From the NCBI GenBank assembly GCA_009760855.2, contig WPIO01000170.1, positions 122,501 to 186,500 of the forward strand: a stretch of 64,000 nt of DNA, read 5' to 3'. The notes under the pieces were generated by a model. It had not been told where the DNA came from, did not search any database, and was given only the letters and a program-made list of their open reading frames with translations. This stretch comes from Cristatella mucedo. Taxonomy: Eukaryota > Bryozoa > Phylactolaemata > Cristatellidae. The first letter of the stretch is position 1. Every line of letters begins with the position of its first letter. Positions 54,946-64,000 of the stretch are shown here, piece after piece. The translations under genes were made by a program, and so were the position numbers.

Positions 54946-55314
54946 GGAGAGATGGAGAAGGGCAGAGAAAGAGAGAGGGAGAGAGAGAGAGAGAAAGAGC
55001 GACGGAAGGAGAGAGACTTATAAGAACGAGAGAGCGAAAACGAAAATAATGCTCACTATTGGGCTGAAACCAACCGCAAACGGCTAGTAATGGGAAAAGA
55101 GCGATGACAAATGTTACAGCAAATACTGGCTTGAGAAATCGCATGCGAAAGCAGCCGGAACACTGTGTAGAAGTGGCGATCGAATGGGAAGAAATATACA
55201 GCGAGAGAGAGAGAGAGAGAGAGCAGAGAGATCGAGACGAGAGAAAACGAGTGTCTTGTGGAGAGAGAGGGAGGGAAAGACGGGCTGAGAGAGTGGATAG
55301 TGTGGAGAGAAAGC

Positions 55315-55366
<52 letters not shown>

Positions 55367-55496
55367 TAGTGTGTGAGAGAGAGAGAGAGAGAGAGGGGCT
55401 GCACAAGAACAAGAGAGCCAGAATAGTGCTCAATATTGGGCTGAAACCACAAACGGCTGGTACTACGTGGGCAAAAGCCGAGTGACAAATGTTAGA
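54946..55496. repeat. Duplicated block of about 380 bp led by (GA)n tracts
   Basis: 54946-55117 and 55310-55496 each start with a GA tract. Both continue 'gagagc...aatagtgctcaatattgggctgaaacc'-like sequence, 'aaacggct' and 'gacaaatgtta'. A third GA tract (55202-55225) lies between them. Confidence 0.8.
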
Positions 55497-56904
55497 AGCG
55501 AGCGACAGGCGGTAGTGCAGGCATCAGTAGCCGCCCGCCAATCAGCGGCTGCTGCCGGCTGAAACGCGAGAGAGAAGGAGCGAAGCTAAGATTCGAGCTC
55601 CTCCAGCGCCTCTTGAGAGCCAACGCGAGCACGGGCGTACACCGGGGACGACGGATGGACGGGCGGCAGCCCAACTATCTACCTACCGCACGCCGATCGC
55701 TCGTTCGGCCTGGCTGCGAGAGCTCGCGCCGTCGAACCGTCGTCCGACGAGTTGACCTTCGACAGCGCCCGGCGCACGATTCGTCTGCTGCTGCTGCTGG
55801 CCGCGGTCGACGCCTTCGCCGACTGACCGCACGTGCCGCCCGCGAGTGCGCCACCCACGTCGGACTGGGCTGCGCGGCCGGCGATCTGGTCTCCCGCTCT
55901 CTCTCGATCGGCGACGCCCGCAGTCGCTCCTCCTCCTCTGCTCCGCTCGCTCGCGCCTCCGCAGCGCCGCCGCGCGGCGGACGCTGTTTACGAGTGCCCT
56001 CCGGTAGGCCTCGGGCGAGTGTTTTCACGACCGGCCCACGCCGCCGCCAGCGCGACTCGTCGGAGGGCGCTGACACGACGACCTACCCGCCGCTCGGTGC
56101 TGATATGGCGCGCAAGGATTCCCGATTGAGGCGCCATTGTCGGCGCGCACAAAGGCGCCGTTGTGCCCGTTGGGTTTCGCGCTTACCGCTCTGCTTGCTC
56201 AATGCGCTAACATCTAATCCACCTGCACTAACAAGTTGTTTCGCGCCGCAGAATAATATTGGTGCCTGCGCGCCCCAAGTGCGCGCGCGCGCGTACGCGC
56301 TTGCGACGACGACGACGCACTGCGAGGCGACGCGTCCAGCGCCGGCGAATGGGGTATTGGTCGCCGACGAGCGCGAGAGACGGCCGCTTTCGCGCTCGCC
56401 GCAGCCAGCCTCGGGGGGGGGGGGCCGACGCGAGCTGCCACCGAACGCCGGCGGCGGCGGCTCGGCGGCGGTCGGCGGCGGCGGCGCGGCGTCGTTCTGG
56501 CAGTCGCCGGCCCGCGACGACGGCAGCGCGCGTGTCGTGCGCCGTAGCCGACAAAAAAAGTAAGGCAGCCGCTTGACCACTCTAGCGTCGGCGGGCGGCT
56601 CAGCGCGAGTAGTTGTTGGCGACAATCGGCTGCCCCCGTGCGGTACCGCGCTGGGCTTGATCGGCGATTGGACGAACGACAGAACGACGCTGGCCTGGCT
56701 CGCACCGCTGCCAGAATCGCCGGCTCGGGCGTCGGTGCGAAAGCAGCAAAAGCACTAGCGCCTATTCTTTTAAGCCCATTTCTTTTTTAAGACGGAAGCC
56801 AGCTACCGCAGCTTGCTAAGCTGTACCGGAAATATAGTTCGTGAAACTGGAAAGGCGCATCAACAAGCGAGCGGAGTGCGAAATGGCAACAAGCGAAGTA
56901 ATGA

Positions 56905-57000
56905 TAATAAGAATAATAACTAATACCTTTGATGTAGCGCCCTCAGAGAACTCAATCTCTTTCGAGGCGCTCTACGTTTGCTGCAAAGGAAGCAAGATCG
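56905..57000 (-). mobile_element. LINE-A tail
   Basis: (AAT)n, 'gcgccctcagagaactcaat', 'ctctttcgaggcgctctacg', 'tttgctgcaaagga'. Confidence 0.85.
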
Positions 57001-57386
57001 CGACGAGGACGCGAATGAAGTAACGAAAATGAACCTTGTGCGCATTCAGCGGAGGTCAGCGACCGAAACTTGCTTGCTCCGCACACATTATCGAAGCGGC
57101 GAGCTTTCGCTGCGATGTCCTTTGACTGTCCTTGGGATGTCGCCAGCCGACGCTCGCTGCATCTTTCGGCAGGCCGCGCCGCCGGAGCCGAGAGCTTCTG
57201 CGATCTCGTATCCCGGTCTAGCGACGACGGGAGTTCGCGGTTTTTATTCTGCACCGTAACCATTTATCGTGCTGCCGAGTAGCTGTCTCAGTATTTAAAT
57301 CGTCGCGGCTTTTCATGGCTGCCGCGTACCGCTAGAGTCAGCGTGCGTGCGTGCGTTGGTGCCTGCAGCAGCTACAAGTCGCTAGC

Positions 57387-57390
<4 letters not shown>

Positions 57391-57462
<72 letters not shown>
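57391..57462. repeat. (CA)n(TA)n microsatellite
   Basis: About 31 CA units followed by TA. Confidence 0.98.
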
Positions 57463-57619
57463 AATGGCTGGACGTTTCGCCCCCGCGTCAACTGTGCTAG
57501 AAACCGCGGTCGCTTACAGTTCAGGAATCACCCGGCCGAGTTGGTTTTCTGGCGTTGGGCCAACGCAACGCGCCGGCGAGACAGGAGCGTGCGAATAAAT
57601 AAACAAAACTAGAATTCGT

Positions 57620-57762
57620 TTGCATAACGCTCTATGGGAACTTAATGTCTATTCAGGCACTTCACATATGCCACGGGGCTAGCGGGGCCTGTGGCTTCGG
57701 CCATTAAATAAATTCACCTTGCCCTCGGTATGGGCGAGCACATTAACCGCTGAGCCAAACCT
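57620..57762 (-). mobile_element. SINE2 copy
   Basis: On the minus strand the head 'ggtttggctcagcggttaat' is followed by a damaged B box ('gctagccccgtggc'), then 'ggcatatgtgaagtgcctga' and 'taagttcccatagagcg'. Confidence 0.8.
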
Positions 57763-58137
57763 GAGCGACGCGAAGAACCTAAAGAGCGATACTGTCGGTT
57801 TCCGGAATGCGGCCGCAGGCGGAAGCGTTCAGCGTGCAAGGCGGTGCATTGCGGTGCCCCGTCCGAGGCCGAGAGTGACGGACGGTATAGAGCCGCCGAC
57901 GAGGCGGGCCGACGCAACCGTCGCTTAGTTTCTCAACAATAAGTCGCTTAGTCGGTGCGGCCGCACCGCGTGGAAGCGCCGCTCGGCGTACGCCATCTTG
58001 AACCGAAGCGGCGAGCCTCGCTTCTCACCGCGTTATAGGTTATAGGTTAATGCCCCGACCTGGCGGGCGTGGCCGGCCTGCTCATGCGGGACCACCCAGT
58101 GCCAGCGGCTGGCTGCGTCTCGAGAAAGGGTGGGAGG

Positions 58138-58360
58138 GTAATACTAACAATAATAGTAATACATTTGATATAGCGCCCTCAGCGGACTCAATCTTTTTCT
58201 AGGCACTTTACAGTTGTGGCAAAGGGAAACGCGATCAAATGGTGAGTAATATCATGCTTGATAAACAACATGAATAACATGGTTAGGGGTGACGTGCACA
58301 GGGTCAGCATGCCAGTATGGTTATTGGCAGCGTGCACAGTTTCAGCACGCACATGGGTAG
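58138..58360 (-). mobile_element. LINE-A tail and 3' UTR
   Basis: (AAT)n with the 'tactaacaataat' signature, 'agcgccctcagcggactcaa', then 3' UTR to 'cagcacgcacatg'. Confidence 0.85.
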
Positions 58361-58584
58361 GCCGAGCGAGCGAGGTGGACAGACGCGAAGATAGATAGAC
58401 AGACAAGTGAATGAACAAATAGACAAACAGAGGAAGCGATGCCGACTGTACGCCCGCAATCGATTCTGTGTAGCCTCCGGTTTCTCAACATCAAAAGAAG
58501 TGAAAGCGGCACGCGCTGGCGCTGCGACGCAGTCTCGATGTTGTGGCGTATCGCTCGTTTTGACTGCGACGCCAAGTCACTCAC

Positions 58585-58589
<5 letters not shown>

Positions 58590-58656
<67 letters not shown>
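58590..58656. repeat. (GA)n microsatellite
   Basis: Pure GA, about 33 units. Confidence 0.98.
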
Positions 58657-58658
<2 letters not shown>

Positions 58659-59884
58659 GGTCCGATTGCGGCCTTATTTCGGTACGCTCTTCAAGCCTCA
58701 GCGAAGCCCATGGCAGTGCTCCATGGCCCTCGGCTCCCAGCCCTCGTCAGCAAGGCCTGTCCCTTAGCTGCGTCGCCATACGAGCCAAGCAGTCGCGCGC
58801 CGCAAAAAGCTGGGGCTCAAAGCGACGGCGCCGTCGGTAGACGCCGAAGCAGCCACCCGCGCTGCATCCGGTTGCAGCTGGGCGCACGAGCGCGCGCGGA
58901 GATTTGCCCGTCGGCAGCCTGCGCGAGGCGGTGCGAGCGCGCGAGACCGTTTCCTACGTCGCAGCCGAGCCTCGCCGTCTCTTGGCGGTACGACTGAGCG
59001 GCGGCGCAGCGAGCTCTGTAAATCCCGCCGAGTTTCGCTTCGTGAGGCCACGCGGGCCATCGCATGTCGTGCGGTGGGAAGCTAGCGGGGCATCGACTCG
59101 CTCGAAGTCCGAGCAGAGGCGCGCGCGCGAGCGAGCGCTGTGCGAGTGCTGGCGCGACTCGCCGTGAGGCTGGCGAGCCGCCGCCGCCGCCGCCGCTCTA
59201 GCCGCACGTGACTCTGCTGACGGCGGCGCAGCGAGAGGAGCGCAGCGCGAGGCCGCCGCGTACACTGCCAGCAGCTACTGCGGTGCGCGGAGCTGAGGCT
59301 TCGTGTAGGCGTGACGTCGCGGCGGCGTGCGAGCGACTCAACGCTGAAAACGATGAGAAAAGCCAGTCGCGCACGGACCGGCTAGCGGACCGGGAAATCT
59401 GATCGACCGTCGTCGCAACGTCGTCAACGCGCACCCAAGCCTCACTCAAGAGGCATTCTGGGACGCGCAGCCGCTCGCGCGCGCACTACGAGCGGTAGGC
59501 GGCGTTGTATGGCGCACGCAGGGATGGGCTCCTCCTGGAAGACTTTCTGGAAGTGGCGCCCGCTCGTCGCGCTCCGCCAGCCCTCGCCGAGAGCTCGGCA
59601 GCTCTTTCTTCGAGGTGGCTAACGGGCTGTCAACATGCGGCCGACGGACGCTCAGAGCGGTAGAAGAGAGCGGCCGAAGAGAGGCAATGTCGGAAGTCGG
59701 GCCTTCGGCGAGCAGCTTTAACTTTGTTGCCGAAGGGGCAACCATTTTTTCCGAGGGTCCTGACTAAGCCGGAGAGTTGAGCATTTCCGCGCGGTTTGTC
59801 TCAGAGGGCCCGCACATTCTGCCATGCTCGGTAGCCGAGCAACTCGGCGGCGGCGGCGGCGGTGGCTGTCGTTTTGGCTCGACG

Positions 59885-60010
59885 GCGTGAAGCGTTGGCC
59901 CAGAGGTCAAGGTGCTCGCCCAAGGTAACGACCCCGAGGTCGTGGGCTCGAGCCCTACGGCTTATGTAAAGCTGGTGGATAGAGATTTGAGTTGTCGTAG
60001 GGCGCCGCAC
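59885..60010 (+). mobile_element. SINE2 copy
   Basis: A box 'gttggcccagaggtcaaggt', B box 'gtgggctcgagccc', then 'ggcttatgtaaagctggtgg' and 'gagttgtcgtagggcgcc', the LINE-A-like tail. Confidence 0.8.
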
Positions 60011-60337
60011 GAAAGGATAACATTTATTTATTTAAGTGCCTTCATCTTTTGCATCCTGGCGCTCCATCCGGGTTGGTAAACGGCCAACGGCCCGATAAGA
60101 GCAAGCTTTGGTGCAGTGCAGAAACTAGCGCGTCGTCGCGCTGCAGCGCCGCCTGTTGGCGCGCCGTGTGGGCGATTGCAAACGGCAGCGGAAGATACCG
60201 ACGGGAGCGCAGTCATTCCATTTTTGTACATCAGTTGGATTCTTATTGCTCTATTATTTATTCGACATCCATTAAATTCTACCATATTTAAAAAGGGTAG
60301 ATAGTGGTAGTTCCCTACCTGTAGACACACAGGTATA
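60011..60337. other. Unassigned interval
   Basis: Nothing recognised. Confidence 0.35.
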
Positions 60338-61005
60338 CTGTCGTCACTCGCCACTTCGCGATTCGACTTTCACGGCTTCACTCTGTCTTGGTTTTTTCAA
60401 ATGCATCTATATTGATTAAAAGTTGATCAACATTTGAAAAGGATGCAGCGTGCGTTCGGTTGTCTGAGTGAACTATACAGCCCTGAATTGCAATTAAAAT
60501 TACTGCGCATGGGTCACAGAAGAAGATGACGACGCATCTGCTAAAGATTCTGCACCACCTGAAGACTCTCCTACTAAATGTGTGCCTTCAGAGGAGCAGC
60601 AACCTTGTTGTTCTTTGCTTTGCAGATCACCTCTTCATCTAAATTGCTTCATCGTCGAGCAAGTTGCACTGTTTTCATAGGCTATCACGTAAGAACTGTG
60701 TGTGTGCGTCTAATTAAACGCACAATAATGATATGATGTTTGAAACTTAATCTGTCTTATTTTCCCTTATTTTGTCTAATATATTGGCTAATACGAGTGT
60801 AATGGTGACTAAGGGGGTGTTATTTCACGTTCGGATGGTTCTAATAACGTTGTAAAAAACCGCATTTAGAGGGTCGTGAACATGCTTTCTATGCTTTAAC
60901 TACGAAAATATTTGACTTATATATATAAAGAATCCTACTTCTCGGAAAATAAATTTTAACGGTAGATTCTGGAACAGATTAACCGCGGTAAATGAGGGAT
61001 GACTG
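60338..61005 (+). mobile_element. pogo/Tigger-like element with a transposase C-terminal remnant
   Basis: Left 'ctgtcgtcactcgccacttc' and right, inverted, 'cagtcatccctcatttaccg' with 'cggttaatctgttccagaat' are Tigger/pogo-type ends. Between them the plus strand at 60515-60620 reads 'EEDDDASAKDSAPPEDSPTK', an acidic C-terminal tail as in Tigger transposases, then stops. The rest of the transposase is deleted. TA is next to the left end; the right flank is CA. Confidence 0.65.
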
Positions 61006-61199
61006 CATTTATCTATGTTTATGACCACACTCTTGAGGTACCGCAGTTCTAGCAGTAGTGCCATATTCATAGCGGCTTGTCAGTCCAGCGCTATATTGCT
61101 CCAGTGACGTATCGCGGCTGGCATAACCGACGTCCCAATGAAAAAAGGTTTGCTATCTTCACTCTTGGGCCGATCCACCACCGACTCCTCAGCAAATAG
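61006..61199. other. Short unassigned spacer
   Basis: Nothing recognised. Confidence 0.3.
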
Positions 61200-62715
61200 T
61201 GACGACTCTGTATCGCATAAAGGCACGAATAGAATCTGCACATTTAACTTTAAACGTAGCAAGTAAGTTCTACTCTGCTATTAAAGCTAATCACTCCACA
61301 AAGCCAGACTTCCTTAGGATTCACAACGACCTTCTCAGAAATGCAGACTTAGATAAAGTCTCTCTGCTTGTTTTGCTTCTCTCTGCTTGTTTTCTCTGTC
61401 CGCAGCGTTTGATACTATCAATCACCAAGTCCTCTTCGAGTGCCTCTCGTCTAACCTGGGCACCACGGACACTGCATTGCAATGGTTTGAGTCATGTCTT
61501 AGAGGAGACTCTAGAGTATCGATCTGAACAGACAAAAATCATCCGAGGAGCCGCTAAAGCACGGGTACCTCAGGCCTGTGATTGGTTCGCTTTTTCTTTT
61601 TACAAGTTCTTCCTCACCCTCTTGCCGATTTGATCACGAAGCACAATCTAGGCTTCCAATTATATGCAGATGACAATGGTACGTTTGCTTTGATCCCTCA
61701 CAACCCTCCAGCACGTCAAATTCTGTACACAAATTTACCGCATGTATTGCTGACACTTGCACATGGATGACAGGAAAATTTTAAAATTGAATGACAATGA
61801 AACCATCTTATTAGTTGTGGGCACGCTAAGTGCGATACAGAAATTAAAAAGCTTAAAGATCAAAATCGGCTCGGCCAGCAAACCTCCTGTTGCATCTGTA
61901 CAAAATGTGGATGTCCTGTTCCTAAGTTACCTATTATTCATCTACTTTCAGCTACACACTATTGCTAAAGGTTGGGCCTGCTTTGACAAAGATACTACAT
62001 CTAAATTGGTAAATGCATTTGTGACATCCCGTCTTGACTTTTGTAGCTTACTGCTTGCTGGTCTACCGGCCTGTGCAATCAGGCGCTTACAGTTGGTGCA
62101 AAACTCTGCAAATAGGCTTGTCTGTCGTGAGCGTTGCAGTTGCCCCATCGCACGACTTCTCACCCACCTGCACTGGCTCGTTATCAAGCAGCGTATCAAC
62201 TTCAAGGTTCTTTCACCCACTTTGAGCTCCCTTGATTTACTCGCTCCAGCCAACCTATCAGAACTACTCCCACACCGGGCTAAGAATCAAACAACCCACT
62301 GTTCTGAATCCAGTTGTTTAGCTATATCTCGTACGAACCTTACTTTAAATTATTCTAGAAAATTATTTTAGAGACCGTGGCTCTACTTTGTATGATCTCG
62401 AAGCCTGGAACTCACTCCGGACGGGAACTCACACTTGACATATAAAGAAGAAGCAGAACACGGAATTGTTTATCACGATATTTATTGGGTCCTTGTGATT
62501 CGTTCTTTTTTGTGCGTATGTGTGCTGACACTTTGCATGTGCCAACTAACCATATCACACGTTGAGACTATGAGTGTCACCTGTAACCACGTTATGCTTG
62601 TTGAAATCATGCTTTTCTCACTAAACGTTTGATCGTGCTTTATTTACAGCTTATGTAAAGTGCCTAGAAAGAGATTAATTCCTCTGATGGTGATCCACAA
62701 ATGTATTATTATTAT
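61200..62715 (+). mobile_element. LINE-A, long but frameshifted copy
   Basis: RT blocks: 'ALLRIHNDLLRNADLDKVSL' region (61310), 'TINHQVLFECLSSNLGTTDT' (61425), a decayed PQG block, 'LGFQLYADDNGTF' (61650), and '[19 protein letters not shown]' (62085). The C-terminus, 3' UTR and tail follow. A 25-nt tandem ('ctctctgcttgttttgcttc' then 'tctctgcttgttttctctgt') disrupts the block before TINH. At least four frame breaks. Confidence 0.88.
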
Positions 62716-62939
62716 TTCTATTACGCAGGGAGCTCAGTGGCTCGCATCATGTCAGTCAGTGTAAAGCGTATGCGCTACAAGCTAAGCTGTGTCGCTGTCT
62801 GGCGAGGGAAAGTGTGTGATACGCAAAAAACGGTGACGATCTAGGGCGCGGTTCAAGAAATGAGCCAGAAGCGACTTGAAAAAGCTTAAGACGAAAACTG
62901 TATAAATATAGAGAGAAAGATGGCAAATTTAAACCAAGT
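62716..62939. other. Unassigned interval
   Basis: Nothing recognised. Confidence 0.3.
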
Positions 62940-63033
62940 GAAGTAACAATGAAATAACAACGAAGTAAGAACGAAATAATAACGGATTAATAACGAAGTA
63001 ACAACGAAGTAATTAACTAAATAACAACGGAGT
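62940..63033. repeat. 11-bp minisatellite (gaagtaacaac)n
   Basis: About eight units with variants such as 'gaaataataac' and 'ggattaataac'. One unit is 12 bp or longer. Confidence 0.9.
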
Positions 63034-63775
63034 CCCTGGGATGACTGCCGTAAGTGTGATGGCCCGCTCTAGGCGCCCCGTGTACAGATCTGCTTTCGTT
63101 CGTTCGTTAATCCGGAATCCACGGCGTGCATAAGTTCCATATAAAGCCTTTACTTTTTTCGCCCATTCGGTTTGTTGCACGAGGGGCATCAGCATGAGGA
63201 CGGCCGAAAATGAAATGACCAACGGCTCCCACCATGATTTTTTAGAGGGGTGTCATGGTCATTTTCGGGTCTGGCGAGAGCAGCCGATTCAAAGCTTCAG
63301 AGTCAGTCTGCAGAGGAGCCTAAAAGTATTAGAGGAACGTCGGAGAAGTATCGCGGTCGGCGCTCCTGCACAGCGTCACTTCCGACTCCATGCCTTGACG
63401 GATACAGCTCTCCAGCCTCCGGCTGCTGAGCTGTCAGCCCAGCCGACCGTTGCCTTTGCAGAACCCATTATAGAAATGTATAAATGTGTACAGATAATAA
63501 TTGCAGAAATATAAATCTATGAGTTCTATGAGTGCTTGAAGTCAGAAGCAATGTATTTTAATTTTCTTACCAGGAGAGAAGCAAAGTTGATGAAGGCTGC
63601 GTCTGCAAGCGAGGGATACTTTTGGCAACCAATAGTCGAGTTGCTGTAAGTTGATTAGGTAAAAATTAAAGCATGGCTCTGATGCCGGTGCGAGATATTC
63701 CGACCAAGGTAATCGCCCGGACTCGCTAATCGCCAAAACTGGCCGCACCAGTGCCGTTCGACTGCCTGCGCAATT

Positions 63776-63808
<33 letters not shown>

Positions 63809-64000
63809 CAGCAGCACAGCAACAGCAGCAGCAGCAGCAGCAACGGCGGTCGCGTGGATGCTACCTAAGCCTATGCCGCCGCCACTCAGCTTGTTACGCT
63901 GCTTCCACCGTACGCCCGGAGCCCACGCGAGTCATTTCGCACAGCAGCTGACGGCGCTGTGCTTTTGAATAAAGATCAACGCACACCGTCGCCTCTAGCC
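63034..64000. other. Right-edge interval
   Basis: Contains the CAG run below. 'gaataaagatcaacgcacac' (63967) resembles the 'gcgaataaagtcc' poly(A) region of the LTR-like block at 11.9 kb, so a fourth LTR may begin or end here. No gene was recognised. Confidence 0.3.
63776..63842. repeat. (CAG)n trinucleotide repeat
   Basis: About 20 CAG/CAA units with 'cacagcagcacagcaa' interruptions; open in the poly-Gln and poly-Ser frames for only about 65 codons. Confidence 0.95.

Larger units (their letters stand above)
55497..59884. promoter_or_regulatory. CpG-rich region, possible promoter/5' exon zone
   Basis: Very high GC with dense CpG, GCC/GGC runs, and overlapping open frames on both strands (for example 55613-56563 + and 56625-56083 -). 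Translations are Arg/Ala/Pro-rich without motifs, as expected when stop codons are rare in GC-rich DNA. 'aaaaaaagtaaggcag' (56551-56566) could be a splice donor at the end of the plus-strand frame. No family is recognised, so I do not call a gene. LINE-A tails, SINE2 and microsatellites are inserted within it. Confidence 0.4.

Noticed and set aside
55613-56563. 316-residue plus-strand ORF in the CpG-rich zone
   Set aside because: It is Arg/Ala/Pro-rich without motifs, competing frames lie on the other strand, and open length is expected from GC bias. Kept only as a possible exon.
63655-63951. Poly-Leu/Ala or poly-Gln/Ser ORFs at the CAG repeat as a gene
   Set aside because: The open frames are barely longer than the repeat and no splice or domain evidence is visible.

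Overview
The window is animal nuclear DNA, not bacterial: coding exons are split by GT-AG introns, more than 40 pieces of non-LTR retrotransposons and tRNA-derived SINEs fill the non-coding space, and long microsatellites are common. GC-rich exons with long Ser/Ala/Gln/Gly runs, CR1/L2-type LINEs and large introns suggest an arthropod, perhaps a chelicerate. That placement is an inference and is weak.

Protein genes. (1) At the left edge (3-1652, +) is the last exon of a large low-complexity protein that I do not recognise. (2) DENR, the partner of MCTS1 in translation re-initiation and 40S recycling, runs on + from 28909 to 50402 in six coding exons. I assembled these by hand into an uninterrupted 188-residue frame; one is a 20-nt microexon inside the zinc-binding motif. 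(3) A single-exon SH3-domain protein of 580 residues (52546-50804, -) faces DENR tail to tail, with about 400 bp between the stop codons. A tRNA-Leu(CAG) gene lies at 17582-17665 (-), and a 3' fragment of tRNA-Glu lies at 20881-20933 (-).

Everything else is mainly mobile DNA. LINE-A (CR1/L2 clade, 3' end with a shared ~60-nt motif and an (ATT)n tail) is the commonest. LINE-B is a second family, with its best copy at 33.4-36.0 kb, and a third divergent family is near 3 kb. SINE1 has five copies and SINE2 four; both have tRNA-like heads, and the 3' part of SINE2 matches the LINE-A 3' end, which makes LINE-A its likely mobiliser. DNA transposons are a decayed hAT/ZMYM1-like transposase (3.8-6.4 kb), a 317-bp SPIN-like hAT MITE with target duplication (18391-18707), and two pogo/Tigger-like elements (31.8-32.5 and 60.3-61.0 kb). 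Three related GC-rich blocks (11.3, 23.2 and 24.5 kb) look like diverged LTRs with leaders. Many insertions are nested and give a relative order of activity.

From 55.5 to 59.8 kb the sequence is CpG-rich and looks promoter-like, with open frames on both strands, but I could not tie it to a gene. I found no CRISPR, operon or defence-like system. The least ordinary signals are the SPIN-like element, the SINE2/LINE-A tail sharing, the DENR microexon, and microsatellites that grew out of LINE tails.
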